DNA from: Niebla homalea
Lineage: Eukaryota > Ascomycota > Lecanoromycetes > Lecanorales > Ramalinaceae
Direction of reading: 5' to 3'
DNA length: 64,000 nucleotides
NCBI GenBank assembly: GCA_019925105.1
Contig: JAHGAU010000028.1
Coordinates: forward strand, 558,001 to 622,000
In this document: one piece after another, positions 1 to 12,257 of the stretch
How positions within the stretch are numbered: position 1 is the first letter of the stretch
Layout of the letters: each line of letters starts with the position of its first letter
Translations under genes and position numbers: made by a program
Notes under the pieces: model-generated
Told to the model about the DNA's origin: nothing
Database searches by the model: none
The model's input: only the letters and a program-made list of their open reading frames with translations

Positions 1-59
1 TTTTGGTGCGGATTGAAAAGGCTCAGCAGATGCTCAAGGGAGGCGAGGGTGCGGCGTAG
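1..59 (+). CDS. Possible C-terminal tail of a gene cut by the window edge
   Basis: A plus-strand frame enters the window open at base 3 and ends at TAG 57-59. It reads as a lysine/glutamine-rich tail (IEKAQQMLKGGEGAA). The composition looks like a real protein tail, but 18 codons are too few to name a family and an open frame this short can occur by chance. Nothing downstream continues it. Confidence 0.25.
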   Translation, partial: LVRIEKAQQMLKGGEGAA

Positions 60-1720
60 AGGTTTTATTGTTGAGGCTCCGGTTTGCGGGCGGATGGTGC
101 AGTTGGAACGGCATCTCGAGGACGCTGGGGACCCTTGAGAGGTGGCGTCGGATATGGGGAAGAAAAAATATAGGCAGCTTGTTTTGATGCGTGGTTATAC
201 TGGCGCTTGCAGACTCTTGTTGGCAGATGACGTTTGTTGCATTGTCGTAAGCTACCAGGTCTAGACTGTTAAAACCTTACCAGCCTATCTCGCAGTATGC
301 TCGTAGCTCTCCGAAGACCAAACTCTTTACCACTATCGTTGCATGCATACCATGGTCGAAAGGTTCACATTTTCTGGGAGACTAATGACTTTGGGCAATT
401 TCGGCGGAAGGGGAAGAAGGTTCGCCGGACAAGGCATTGATCTATTCAGCAATCGAGATGTAGTCCAGTAATCGGTGAGGGTGCCCGCGCCGTTCTTCAT
501 TGGGAGTGTAGGAGGAAGATAGGTCTGTGTCTTCGAGAGGGTATCTTGCTGGTGGCGTTCTTTTGATCCACGTACATGGCCGAGCACAGCCGAGCATGTG
601 GATAATTGATGTACTGCTGAGAGAGACCGCGCAATCTCTGGCTCGTCAATGTAGAGCACATGGACCTTCTTTGTGCTTGGGGTGTTGAGCGGGCGGAAGA
701 GACGTTCCCGTCCGTCTCCTGGCTGTAGTGTCAACTGTTCGCCAGGCATGCCTCGACCAGGAGTTGGGGGTCGATGGCGATGCCACAGTCTTTGGATTTG
801 CCGGGTCCATAGTGAGGGGAGGTATCAGCACGAGCTTGGCGAGGAGCTCAACAACCCAGATGCGAAGAACGTAATAAAATATCCAGCAAGAAGCCGCCCA
901 ACAAGATCGAGTCTCACGTATATCAAATACTAAATTTGTAATCAGCACCGACCTCCAAGTTTCAAGCATTCCACCTCCACAAGCGAAACAAAGCATGGGA
1001 CAACCTCCCCAGGCCCCTGCACCGGCGAATTCTGGTTAATCTCTCCCTGCGGCCCTGTCCAAACACCATCTCTAAACCTCCGTTCTTCTCCTACGTCTTA
1101 GTCACGGCGTCATAACTCTCGACTTAGGCGCCTGGTTTTCGCAAGAACTAGGTGAGTACGTCTTCTACAATGCGCTATCAACAAACTTCACGCCAGCGAT
1201 CTTTTTCCTAAGTGAAAAAAACTATCGTACGATGTATAGCAAGATCAGGATCTACCTCTAAGGGCACACGTACCTGATGACGGCGCTAACGTCACTTCGG
1301 CGGACAGAAAAAATTTGTGGGATGCGTGAGAATGAGGATGGATGAATTTTGAATGTTGAGTGATCTATGGACGATTTATATAGATATTGCGTAAAAGCTT
1401 CAATTAATCTATATAGTGGTTGCTCATAAAATCTGAAGAGAAGTGTAGTTTCGGACAAACACGCACTCTGTGCTACGCTTTGCGGCGTAAAGCGCCCTTC
1501 CTAAGCATGCTAGGTATTTTCAGATCTATGGGCGCGTTCGGTGGATTTCCTAGCAAGGAACGTTAAAAACGAAGCTCTGGGTACGCCCCCAAGGGCGATG
1601 TCATGCGTATCTAGAAGCCCGATGGTGTATTATCTGTACTGTCCGCTTGCTAAGTAAGCTCTTCTTTGCTAATTGCCGAAATAGCCTTGGCAGTGGCCGA
1701 AAGTAATGATGACGTTTATT
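60..1720. other. No recognised gene
   Basis: Several overlapping open frames of 60-140 codons occur on both strands. The longest are minus 333-749 and minus 646-996. None shows a domain motif, and no splice combination I tried gives a recognisable protein. A minus-strand gene joining parts of 333-996 cannot be excluded. The stretch from about 1000 to 1720 looks non-coding and lies downstream of FAD monooxygenase A. Confidence 0.4.
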
Positions 1721-3318
1721 TTACCCATTAGCAGCAAAGTCCGTAGTAGGTGCCGCAACCTCGTTTCTTCCAAAGCCCATCTTGAACACAGGGCTTTCCA
1801 TAAGGGTGTCCTTGTCCCGTGACTTGAGCGCCTGCTCGAGCGACAGAGCGACCTCAGTCGCCCCTCTAGGCTTCATCTCTGCCTCGTACGCTGTGACGGC
1901 CGCCTCGAGAGTAGTCTCTCCGGCTAAGCCCGCTTTGATGGCGTCAGTGATGTCCGATGCGTCTTTGATGGCATTGTTGAGACCCTGTCCGCGCTCTGTT
2001 CAGGTAGTCAATCATCCGACCGATCCATACTTTGCAAGCATGTCGAAATGCTACAGAAGAGGTATGGACATACGAGGAAGCATCGAATGCGCTGCATCGC
2101 CCGCGAGTGTGATCCTGCCTCTATGATTATCCCACGCCATGGTTGGCGCCCACTGCTGACCCCGATACACTGGCACGACCTCTCCCTCCGCGAGCTTCAA
2201 CCCCGCTGTACGGAAGGGTTCGCAGGTCGAAGAAACCCATGATCGATAGAAAGCCATACGCGTCTCGGGATCTTGCAGATCTTCGGCGTAAGGTGGACCC
2301 CACCATCCTACATAATTCTGAAACTTCCATGTTGTGGGGTCTGCAGGGTCGGCGATGTCAAGGGCTACGATGAAGTGAAGAGCATCAGTGGGCTACAGTA
2401 GAGTTATGATAGGGAAGCTGACCTGCTAAGAGGGCGTTGCCTGGCTTGTCTGGGTGTGTAGCGATCTTGAAGACTGGGTGCATCGTCTGCAAGAGCAGGG
2501 CTTCCTCGGCTGTATAGCCTCCCATTGGGAAGTTGATCATGGTGAGGTCCACGGGCGTCAACCTCGCTGCTTCGGGGCCGACAAGGAATTCGCGGACCTT
2601 GGAATGGGATCCATCGCAGCCTATGGCCATATGACCGGTTTCCGTGCTACCGTCTTGGAAGTTTGCCTTGACAAAATCGCCATGGAGATTCAAGCTCACG
2701 ACTTGTTTGCCGAACTTTATACGCGTCAGTGTTATCAATACTCTTTTGCGGCGGCCATGGTAGTCATTATACCTTTATATCTAGATCTTCCCCTTTTGTC
2801 AGGAATCTTCTCAGCTTCATCCGCGAAATACGGTTGGTGCCTGGCATCGGCATTGCCGCCATCACATCGCCGGTAAGTGCATTCACATAGGGGACTGGCC
2901 CGATATCGACCGAAGTATCCAGATGAGGATTGCAACGGATTTCTTTCATACGCGCCTTGAGATGGATCGGAAGAAGCTTTTCGAGATATTCAGCTCCCCA
3001 ATGAAGAAGTATGCCTGATGAGCTCCTCGTTAGAGAGTGTTTGGCTTTAGCGGTGGAAGCTCACCCCAGTCACGAGGTCGGTTGAAAAAGTCATGCTCGC
3101 TGTCCCGCTCGAAGACAGTATGTTCAACGCCAGCCTATGCATTCGCATCAGTGAAGCCCACCCACGCAGTTTCTCGTTTTATATCACCTTTTTCAAGCCG
3201 GTCGCCAAGGCGAGACCACAATTCCCTGAGAAGATCTCTAGCTTCCTGTCCTAGCAGCATTTCTCAGGCTTGATTTACCTCCGCCAAGTATCAACACTTT
3301 GAGGTCAGTCGAAGGCAT
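1721..3318 (-). CDS. FAD-dependent aromatic-ring monooxygenase A
   Basis: Class A flavoprotein monooxygenase of the salicylate-hydroxylase/UbiH-like family. It would hydroxylate an aromatic or polyketide substrate using NAD(P)H and O2 in the cytosol. The model has seven exons: 3318-3279, 3225-3188, 3134-3065, 3014-2773, 2714-2423, 2364-2074 and 1995-1721, giving 415 aa. All joins are GT..AG and keep frame. Visible motifs are the N-terminal FAD dinucleotide fold GGGNCG (residues 12-17), the DG motif (CDG, 163-165) and the second FAD motif GDAAH (316-320) followed by RGQGLN. The length is normal for the family. The single frames look broken (for example a TAA just after 2773) but splicing removes every stop, so the gene appears intact. 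It is a paralogue of the gene at 61105-62881. The substrate is unknown. Confidence 0.85.
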
Positions 3319-3850
3319 GTTTTTTGTAACAAGTATCATCTGTTGAAGGACCTTCCTCGCGTCACTCGATTGCGCGAAGTATCCATCGCTTGTTTGCAGC
3401 CTTGATTCCCTCCTTCTTACTCATCACGTGTAGGTAATCAGGTAATCGAACATCTCGGCGTCCGCAAATGCGCCCTTTTGCGGGTCTCGGATTCCGTCCT
3501 GTTCAAGCACCACAGAAACGAGAGAGGCCACATTTAGGATATATTGCAAGCGTAGCTTCAGTGCTAAGCACCCAAATTAGCATCTAGGCGTACCAAGCGC
3601 GGTCACAAGAAAGCGTTATCGTGCATTTTCATCGCATTTCATATTCACAGAGAGCCAGCGCTGACAGGTACATTCAACAGATTCAAACATACACCTGCGA
3701 CAAAATAGCCCTTCTACTAGAACAAAGTAAGTAAGTGGAAACACCATCCCACCATCCGGCTTCTTTGTGGACATCACCTCATACATGCTGCCAAAACGCA
3801 CCCGAGATACGCCATCATACTTGCAGACCTAAAATAACATACTTCCATCC
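3319..3850. other. Intergenic, upstream of FAD monooxygenase A
   Basis: This 530-bp gap lies between the 3' end of the GMC gene and the start of FAD monooxygenase A, both on the minus strand, so it should hold the promoter of the latter. It contains a CACGTG hexamer at about 3426 and no coding sequence I can recognise. Confidence 0.5.
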
Positions 3851-5908
3851 TCAGAAGTCTTGCTCTCTAATCAATTGAGCCGCATGATATCCATAAGCAT
3901 AGGTCGTTGCCATAGGATGACACGTTGGCGGATACGGAAACGTGGACGAGTCCACCACTCTGATGCCTTCGAGCCCTTTGATCCTCCAAGTCTTGCCTTC
4001 GACCACTGTACCAAGTGATACAGTGCCCATCTATGTATGAAATCATACATCAGTCCATGACCCGGTCACTGTTTAACGATTGGAAAAAGGCATGGAGAAA
4101 CGTACCGGATGATGAAAGCTCACCGAACCGCCGGCGATGGCATGTGCCAAATCTTCGTCCGAAGTGAAATTCGCTCCAGGATAGAGCTCTTTGACTACCA
4201 CGGGCTTGAGCAATGGATCGCTGAAGATCTTCCGGATCTGCTTGTAACCATGCAGGATGGCTGCTTTGTCACCTACAGGGGGTCGGCCACACTTGTCAGT
4301 CATCTGATGCGTTGGACGCTACAGCGCGGACGTATATCTGTCCGGCACCTGTTCCTAATCAGCGCGGAGATTGGATCATCGACTTACTATCAGTGCCAAA
4401 GTAATTAGAATAAATCAACGGTGCATCGCGATAGTCATTCGAGGCGAGGAGCATATAGCCTGACCCCTCCGGCTGCGTGAGGCCAACAAATGGGGATACG
4501 ATACTGACATTAGGGGTTGTGGCCAAGAATGTTGAGGTCGAGTATTGGAAGAGCAGCTGACCTCGGTCTGCAGGTAGAGAGGTGTGGAAAGTACTGTTCG
4601 TGCCCTCGAAGACCGAGTCAGGAGCGCGGTAACTCGCAAAGGGTGCACCATTTGGTACTCCTAGTGGGCCTGCGCCGTGATCTTCAGTGAATTCTTCCAC
4701 AGCGATGGCTTCGAAGGTGGCGTTTTGGGTGTACTGCCAAATCGTCTGGACTTCTTGCGTCACTTGAAATGACATAAAGGAGCATTGATGATCGCGTCTG
4801 CGGCGAATGGTCAGTATCCTCACATGCTCACATACACGATTCCTGCTCATCTTACAGGTTCTTTCCCAATTCAGGGATATCAGAGACCACGGGAATGTCA
4901 AGTGATTTGAGGTGGTCTGCCGGACCGACGCCCGAAAGCATGAGAAGCTAGCTTTAATGTGAGTAGCGTCACTTTTGATAAGCATCCAAACTCTCATACC
5001 TTGGGACTGTTTAGCGCACCGGCAGCCAGGATGATCTCCTTCGGGCGCAGAGTTTCAGTTACATTGTTTGTCGGATTGACATAAGTAATAGTTGTCGCGC
5101 GCTTTCCCTCAAACCCTATCTTCGTTACCTCAGCATTGTAAAGCTGCTGTGCGTTCTTCCTCCCAGCCAATTGCCATCCATACGCCTGCGGCGCATAGTC
5201 TCTGGTCCGGTTGCTCGCCCGAATTGTATCAGTACTACTCGATACACCAATCCCAGTGCCATCATTCAGATCGACCCACGGAAGATTCAGGGCCGACATG
5301 AACGAGCCCACGACATCCAAGAGAAAATTCACGGTGGAGGCCGGAGCGGTGAGTTCGAGCGGGCCGTCTCCATAGACGCTCGTGTTGATATGCGGATCAT
5401 ATTCCAGAGGTACTTCAGTGAAATGGACGGTCTTCTTGTAATCCTCCAAGAAGTTGTCCCATCTCAGACCGTCGTCCCCACTGATGTCTGCCCACTCATC
5501 AAACACCGACGGCGCGCCACGACAAGCGCCCAGGTAATTCACTGCACTGCCGCCGCCAAAGCCACGGCCTTGCGCAAGACTCGGTGCATTCCCTTCGAGA
5601 TTAGGGTCCGGTTGAGAAGTATAATTCCAAGTGTACTGCGTGCCGAGTAACAGAGGAGCGTAACCAGGGTCGTTGACGTCATCTACTCCTGCGGTGTCTG
5701 GGCCTGCTTCTAAGAGGACTACTGTTTTGTTGGTGTCCTTGGAAAGCTCGGCAGCAAGGACGAAACCTGCGGGGCCGCCGCCTATGATGACATAGTCGGG
5801 CTGGCTGGTAATGGAGCTGTTGTAGCTGGCTGCTCGAGGTAATGCTGCTGCAAGTCCGGTGAGGGCTGTCAATGTAAGAAAGATGAGCTTGGGAAAAGCC
5901 ATTCCCAT
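3851..5908 (-). CDS. Secreted GMC-family FAD oxidoreductase
   Basis: Glucose-methanol-choline oxidoreductase, 585 aa, which would oxidise an alcohol with FAD. Five exons: 5908-5000, 4947-4856, 4797-4388, 4272-4106 and 4030-3851. I chose the ATG at 5908 rather than the upstream in-frame ATG because it places a hydrophobic signal peptide at residues 1-22 ([14 protein letters not shown]). The FAD-binding fold is VIIGGGPAG (40-48), followed by an acidic LLEAGP strand. The GMC signature region ([14 protein letters not shown]) is present. The catalytic pair is H525 (HHPMGT) and H564 (CHPM). Many NxS/T sequons and the signal peptide suggest a secreted or vacuolar protein. Family members include aryl-alcohol and choline oxidases and versicolorin B synthase-like enzymes of polyketide pathways. 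The specific substrate cannot be told. Confidence 0.88.
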
Positions 5909-7183
5909 TGCAGTTGAGTGGTGTAGGCTTGATGCTCGGACTGTGATCAAATCTCCTTTTTAATCCAAAGAATGTATCCTACAAGCGGAAAAGTCAAAGT
6001 CTGCAAAATGATGAGCTCTTCGCCTCTTGCGAACAGGCGTATCACGAATTTGCAGAAAAGATCGGAGAATTGTACACGTGCAGAATAATCTGAGCGATCG
6101 AGAGCGGTTCAAGCTTGATTGGCTTTCCCAAGAATGCTCCTATCTGCAGGTACATATGCAGGGGATACAGGTGGGAGAAACAGCAGCCAACGAACTTATA
6201 TGCAGCAGCAGGAACGGCTGATTGATTGCTCGGGGTTCTCTGCAGGAACAACGGCCACCTGCATTGCCGCATGAGTGCGCACATGGCAGTGAAGCATCGG
6301 ATGCAACCCAATCTGCAGTCAGCTTCCATCCCCTTGGAACGACATATGAGTGGAGCAGACTGTCGGAGACCGTGGCACGGCGCTGCCTTGTGAGACGACG
6401 CATGGGTGGGATTGAGAGCACTGGATGACTCATGGGCATGAAGTGACAACCCATGGTGGTGTGGGGGTCATTCGGATGAAGTGAGGGCGGCTGTTGCCTA
6501 CTGATGCGGATGAGCTGAGGAATCGGGCGTTCGATTACAAAGATGATGTCCGCCTTGTTGAGATTGGAAGGCAGACTTGCGGCTCAGTCCCTCGGCTTGC
6601 GGAACCCGAGTGAGATGGTGGATAAGCCGAGTGATGAAGGAACTCCGGGTCCGCGCTACCCAGCCTTGGTTCCAACAAGGAACTTTAGTGAGAGCGAGTT
6701 CTAGTGCCCTGGGGACGCTGCTTATTGTGGTCTGCTGATAGTGTTTCAGTCATCAAGGCTTCTTTTGGGGAGAAAGTACACGTCCAACCCATGTCGTTCG
6801 TTTGAGTCTGCATGTACATCTTGCCTGGACAGGCATAGCGGCTGGATCTGGCACTGATTGTTCCATCATGTTCGCAGTATCACTTTGGAGGCTGAGGGGG
6901 TGTACTGTAAAATTCTCCAATGCTCTTCCACTATTCTGCGAAATATTACATTCATTACTCAAGATTACCAGCAACATATGGGTATATATGTAGACGTTTT
7001 GGGGAACCTACATGCAGACGAAGAGACGGTGTATGTGCAAACGACTGGGGCGTACGTACACATCTTCCCTTTTATTAATCTTCCTACAGCACAATATCCA
7101 CCCAACCTGCAATACGAGCATATCCCATCAAGGAACCCTCCCAACCCCACCATCACCAGCATACCCTTCACCTCGCCATCACC
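5909..7183. other. Divergent intergenic region
   Basis: This 1.3-kb gap separates the GMC gene (minus) and the NmrA-like gene (plus), so it should carry both promoters. Overlapping small frames at 6027-6454 and 6753-7234 show no motifs. The last 150 bp before 7184 is C- and A-rich with few G, as is usual for a fungal leader. Confidence 0.5.
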
Positions 7184-8493
7184 ATGCCAGACCCCCAGCA
7201 CCTCCTCGTCGTAATCGGCATAACGGGCAATCAAGGAGGCTCAGTAGCCAACACATTCCTCACCCACCCAACCCTGCGCACTCAGTACCGTCTGCGTGGG
7301 CTGACCCGCGACCCATACTCCGCCACCTCCCTCGCCCTCTCCGCCCGCGGCGTGGAAATGGTTTACGCCGACCTGCACGCCCCCGAAACGCTGGCCCTGG
7401 CCTTCCGCGACGCCCACACCATCTTCCACGTCACCGACTTCTGGAAGCCCTACTTCAACCCGCGCAACCAGGCGCGCGCGGCCGAGCGCGGCCTCTCCAT
7501 CGGCGCGTATGCCTACGAGCTGGAGATGGCCCAGGGCGCGAACGTGGCGCGCGCCGCGACGGCGGCGTGCCCGAGCCCGAGCCCGAGCGCGAGCGGTCTC
7601 GGTCTGCAGCGCTTCGTGGTCAGCATGACGTGCAGCCCGCGCGTGCGGACGGGCGGCAAGTACGCGGGCATCTGGCACTTCGATGCCAAGGGCGATTTCG
7701 TGGCGATGGTCCGGGCCCAGATGCCGGCGCTCGCGGCCCGGATGTCGTGTCTGAACATGGGGGTCTTTTTGCGCGCGTGGCGCTTCGGGACGGTGACGGC
7801 GCCGAATGCTGGAGCAGGAGGAGAGCCGGGGGAGTGGGTGCTGAGGATGCCCTGCGATCCGGGGAGAAAGTTGCCGTTTGTGGATCCGAATAATGATGCT
7901 GGGTGTTTCGTCCGGGCGCTGGTGGGGATGCGTCCGGGCGTGCAGGTCTTGGGGGAGTGTGAGATGTTGTCGTGGGGGGAGTGGGTGGAGTTGTGGGGGA
8001 GGGTTTTGGGCAAGCGGGTCAGGTTTGAGAGGTGCAGCGTTGAATTTTACGAGCAGTGGTTTGTCCGGCATGGCTATCCGGAAGGCTGCGGGAGGGAGTT
8101 GGGGGAGATGTTTGAGTTCATGGGCGATTGGGGTTACGGTGAGTCTGGCAGATGATTTCATTCATCGGTCAGAGCATCATGGTGTGCGAGGGGGCAGAAA
8201 TTGATGTTGGAGAGCCACCCAGGCTTGTCTGGCTATGGGTTTCTTCCTCCTTTTTGCAAGCGTGCCGGGGCAAATTGAATTTCTTTGCGAAAACAATGCT
8301 AACGATATCATCTGCGTAGATGGCGGCGATCCTGAATGCAAGAGGAAGGAAGAGGTGAGACTTAATCCCTCCTCACCTCAGATGCTCATAGGCTAATGCA
8401 GGTCCTTGTACACAGCTTGGTTTAGAAGTCACCGGTCTGGGCAGTGTGGAAGAGTATATTAGGAACGAGGATTGGTCTCCGCTGGGTGCCTGA
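7184..8493 (+). CDS. NmrA-like NAD(P)-binding protein
   Basis: Atypical short-chain dehydrogenase of the NmrA family. Members are either redox-sensing regulators or ketone/quinone reductases in secondary-metabolite clusters (cercosporin CTB6 is of this broad type). Three exons, 7184-8138, 8320-8354 and 8416-8493, give 355 aa. The first exon alone would stop at 8155, but splicing adds the usual C-terminus (GYDGGDP..., then EEYI...DWSPL). The nucleotide-binding motif is GITGNQGG (residues 12-19), followed by LRGLTRD. The family tyrosine-lysine pair could not be placed with certainty. The first exon is strikingly GC-rich, unlike its neighbours, and contains a run of CCCGAG-like units encoding a Pro-Ser stretch. 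It is convergent with the SDR at 8779-9665. Confidence 0.8.
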
Positions 8494-8778
8494 CATCATG
8501 TCGGGCGTGCATACCCATAGTTAGGCATTTTGGATGGGAGGGTTCATGAACAGTGACCTGTTCTGGAAGCAGGATGGTGTTTCGTTATCTTCGCATTCCA
8601 ATTTAAGTCCCGACTTTTCGGGCCTAGCAAAGCAGCGTTTGTGTCGTATACTACTGAAGTCCGGTACATGCAAGGATCAGGCTCTCCCTTCAATTACAGC
8701 GACATTGGTCTCGATGCTACCAAGCGTATCTTCTCATTGGCCTCTACAGGACGCGCAAAGTCCGCCCTCACGGAACGT

Positions 8779-9665
8779 CTACCACGGAATCTCACCACCA
8801 TCATACAAGCCCCTAGATTGCTCCTGTCCCGGCACATGAATGTTCAAGAACTTCCCATTCTGCTCCCTTCCCGACTCAAGGATGATGCGCTTCAACTCCG
8901 TAACGCCGACGGAGACGTCAAAATCCGCATACTCAGTACCCAGATCGGTCTTCAGCCACTAAGCGCACCGGCGTCAGCAGTTTTCATGACGTCACAAGAG
9001 ATGGCAAGGGGCGCTACTAACCCCAGGGGAGACACAGAGAAAGGTGAAGCCGGCATCGGCATGCTCCATCGAGTACTGCGCATTCAGCATATGCAGCGCC
9101 GCCTTCGAGACCTTGTATGCCTGGGACGGCGCGCATCTGTAGTTTTGTCGGAGGGTAATGGAGCCCATGGACGATGATCTGCCGGCCGAGACTCAGCACT
9201 GGAACGCCGTCTGAAGCTGGGACACAAGCTGGCGACTTACAGATTCACGACCTTCTTCAAGGCCCCTTTCTCCAGCAATGGTAAGAAGGCAGCAATCATC
9301 CGCTGCGACCCGATGACGTTGACATCGAACACATGCGCGAGCTGTTCTGGCGGTATAGTCTTCGAGCCGTCCGGGCTGAAGGTCGTGATGCCGGCGTTAT
9401 TGACCAGCACATCGAGACCCTGGGAGCCCAGTTGTGCTGCGACCTCGGATGCAGCAGTGTTAACGCTTTCGGTGTTATCGACTGACCCGAGGATGGAGAT
9501 GGCGCGGTCAGGGTTCTTGTTGATGAGGTCAAGGAGAGGGCCGGATGGTGGACTACGGGTGACGGCGAAGATTTTGCCAACTTGAGAAGTGGGGAGATTG
9601 AGGAGCTGCTTGGTGAGCTCGAGACCAATGCCACGAGATGTTCCCGTGATGAGATAGGTCGCCAT
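8779..9665 (-). CDS. Short-chain dehydrogenase/reductase
   Basis: Classical SDR, 253 aa, using NAD(P)H on a carbonyl or alcohol substrate. Three exons: 9665-9241, 9178-9022 and 8958-8779. The cofactor motif TGTSRGIG is at residues 7-14, NNAG at 89-92, the serine cluster at 143-145 and the active site YKVSK at 163-167. The tail continues to a normal C-terminus (DGGEIPW). Similar to fungal C-factor/sniffer-like SDRs. All catalytic residues are present, so it is probably active. The substrate is not predictable. Confidence 0.85.
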
Positions 9666-10247
9666 TGCCTTTTTGATATTGACTTTGTGATTGAATTATT
9701 GATTCCGGTAGGGATGGCTGAAGAGAAGCTGACAAGCCCAGGGATCTTGAAGACGCACAAAGGTAATTTGTAGATAGATGATGGATCAATTGTGAAAGGA
9801 GTTTTGCCTCCTTTGCAGGTGGTGAGGCTGCACGCGGAGCACGGCACCGACGGAGCTCGAAAGCCGCCATCCGCTATCCCCGCTCCTACCTGTCCCGAGC
9901 GGCATTAAATTTTTAATCTCCATCATCATCATGCTTAACCCCTGCTAGCGGCTAGAGCACTAGTGAGTAGGAAAATTGACATTCGAGCCGGCGTATTGTA
10001 CATCTCCGGAGACCACACGTTCTATGTAGCTGAATGCTAACACCACCACAGTAGCTGCCCCAAAATAGCTAGGACACCATCTATTGATTAGCTCCCTCAT
10101 GGCTCTAGACCAGTATATCCAAAGGGTACGAATAATCAACACCACACAAGAAACTTCATGCCTGCAATGGTGACACTGTGACGCTGCATATGATTACCGC
10201 ACAGCATACCTTGACGCAGTCTACGACCACACTACCTGTTCCCTGAC
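9666..10247. other. Intergenic region
   Basis: A gap of 580 bp between the SDR start and the 3' end of the minus-strand Zn2Cys6 gene. It would contain the SDR promoter. Nothing coding is recognised. A short CAT-rich run (catcatcatcat) lies near 9921-9932. Confidence 0.5.
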
Positions 10248-12257
10248 CTAGTTCATCAGATCTCCGTTTGGCAGATTCAAGAACTGCTCGAGGTACGCCC
10301 ACCCAGAGTCGCCCGTTCCGAAGGTTGAATGCTCCATCGGAGTCCAGTCAAGTCCATCCTGAATAAGTGGGGCCGCGGGCCATGATAGTCCTGGAATCGG
10401 AGGAGGCGCATCAGGCCAAGAGGACTGCATCTCGCAAGTATCACCACTGAGCAGCCCCTGGGCTGTGGTTCGGCCTTCGAAGGTCGTGATGGTGGCTCCT
10501 AGGAGTCGCCGCACTTTCCTCGTATCTTTGCTCCGATTCGAGTGCTTTTCGCAAACCAGCTGAGCCTCTTGCAGCATTTTCACTGACGCTGCAACATCGA
10601 CTACGACAAGGTAGCTGGCGTATTGTCTCGTGGAACAAACCGTGAGACACAACGCCATGCAGCCAAGCAGAAAGTCATTCCATGTGAGACTACCCATAAA
10701 CCATCGCTCCGTCTCGAGTTGGCCTCCTGGCTCAAATTCGGGGTAAACATCCAGAAAGCGACTCACCAAATTTGAAGCTGCAGTGTAACATGCTTGCAGA
10801 CTGGCCCACCTCCCTTGAGTGACATAGGTTTTGTGCAAGACGCAGACACACTTTTGGTAGATGGCGTTCACGCATAGCCTAGTGACTTTGATGGACGGGG
10901 TGTCAACGATTGATTCTGCCATCGGCCGAGGGTGAAACACCATTGGAAGTGCCGCTTGGGTTAGGTGAAGCTCCTCATCAATCGCTTCGAGCTCGGAGCT
11001 TTGGTCGGTGGGGGCAGAGAGGGTGTGCCGAATGACTTTCTCGAACACAACCGCTAGTCTGTGCTTGGCGATATAAAAGAGTAGCTCGGTGGGATCGGTG
11101 TCTGGTCTTGCAGGCGGCAACTGTGAGCTGTCTTCATCGAAGTCGGAATTTAACAGGTTGGTTGGGGGCCTTGTATCCCAAGTGGGATATTGTACGTTAC
11201 TTGGAAGCCCGAGTTGGAATGAAACGAGCATATCAAGTTGCATGAGCAATGACCAGGTCCGACGACGCATCTCACTCTCAAAGGGGGTAAACTTGTGCTG
11301 AAACGTGTCTGGATCCCTGTGAAAGCCTCCGGTGGTCGCAAGGCGGACTAGCGTGCCGAACAGAAGGGCAGTATCTGCACCAATATCGGCGTTTGTCAGG
11401 CATCGTGCTTGAGCGAACAGGAGGAGCCCTTCGACCCCAAATCGTTGAGGCCGGTAGTATTCTCCAATGACCAAGCAGTGAGCGGCGGCAATGTCAAACT
11501 TATCAGTCCCGGTATTTCCACTTGCACTGGTAGCTGAGCTTGGCGTCACAATCTTCGTAGCTATGTCGAGGACAGAGAACAGGATGCAAGTCCATAGAGG
11601 CGAGAATGTAGAAGGACTCTGCCAGAAAAGTCCGTATAGCCGACAGAAATGGGCAGTATGGATGCATGGCGCAGCAACGGTTTTCGTCCTGAAGTACGCA
11701 CCTACCAAACGATCTACACGTTGCCTCGGGGGCAGATACTGCGTGATTACCTGATGCAGTGTGGAAATATTGCCCCTCCCGAAGAGGATGCTAGTGGCGT
11801 TTTCGACAATACCTTCTTCCCCAAGGTCGGCACTATCTGTATCATTCTGAATGTTCGTGTCCAAAGCGTGGCGGAGGCCATTGATGTCTTCCAGCATGGC
11901 GGACCAGTGCGTTGCTCCATATTTGATAGAATCTGAGGGCGTAGTAAAATCGCTATGCTGCACCGAGCTTTCATCACTTGCCGACTTTCTAGCCTCTGCA
12001 GAAGATTCGCGGGACTGGGAGAGCTCCTTCACTAGTTTCTCAAGATTCTGAAGCCTTGACTCTGCTTGCAGAAGAGGAGCCTGTACATCTTTCGACCCAT
12101 TTGAGGTCTGCAGGTAGACACAGTTGGTGGCATCATCTCTCCGGCTACAGTGGACGCAGGGTTGGACGCAGTCACACTTGAGTTTTCGCCTTCGGCACTC
12201 AGTGCAAGCTCGAAGCTCACGCTTTCTTGTGATTTTGCGTTGCTGTAGGCGATCCAT
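10248..12257 (-). CDS. Zn2Cys6 transcription factor with fungal-specific domain
   Basis: Single-exon gene of 669 aa. The binuclear zinc cluster is at the N-terminus: Cys 18, 21, 28, 34, 37 and 46, with basic RRRKLK between the second and third cysteines. A short linker and a possible coiled coil (LQNLEKLVKELSQSRES, from about residue 69) follow, then a fungal transcription-factor middle homology region from about residue 190 (YFRTKTVAAPCIH...FCRLYGLFW). A nuclear DNA-binding regulator. It lies divergent to the SDR at 13082, which makes that SDR a plausible target. It is not closely similar in layout to the second Zn2Cys6 factor at 32594. It may regulate this oxidoreductase group or be unrelated to the PKS. 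Confidence 0.9.
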   Translation of the reverse strand: MDRLQQRKITRKRELRACTECRRRKLKCDCVQPCVHCSRRDDATNCVYLQTSNGSKDVQAPLLQAESRLQNLEKLVKELSQSRESSAEARKSASDESSVQHSDFTTPSDSIKYGATHWSAMLEDINGLRHALDTNIQNDTDSADLGEEGIVENATSILFGRGNISTLHQVITQYLPPRQRVDRLVGAYFRTKTVAAPCIHTAHFCRLYGLFWQSPSTFSPLWTCILFSVLDIATKIVTPSSATSASGNTGTDKFDIAAAHCLVIGEYYRPQRFGVEGLLLFAQARCLTNADIGADTALLFGTLVRLATTGGFHRDPDTFQHKFTPFESEMRRRTWSLLMQLDMLVSFQLGLPSNVQYPTWDTRPPTNLLNSDFDEDSSQLPPARPDTDPTELLFYIAKHRLAVVFEKVIRHTLSAPTDQSSELEAIDEELHLTQAALPMVFHPRPMAESIVDTPSIKVTRLCVNAIYQKCVCVLHKTYVTQGRWASLQACYTAASNLVSRFLDVYPEFEPGGQLETERWFMGSLTWNDFLLGCMALCLTVCSTRQYASYLVVVDVAASVKMLQEAQLVCEKHSNRSKDTRKVRRLLGATITTFEGRTTAQGLLSGDTCEMQSSWPDAPPPIPGLSWPAAPLIQDGLDWTPMEHSTFGTGDSGWAYLEQFLNLPNGDLMN

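Noticed and set aside
2385..2772. FAD monooxygenase A looked broken by a stop at about 2768-2770 and frame changes
   Set aside because: A 58-bp intron (2715-2772) ending at the AAAG before TTCGGC restores frame, and the border falls exactly where the paralogue at 61105 has one.
7012..8161. Long overlapping frames on both strands across the NmrA-like gene
   Set aside because: They are stop-poor shadows caused by high GC. Only the 7184 frame has family motifs.
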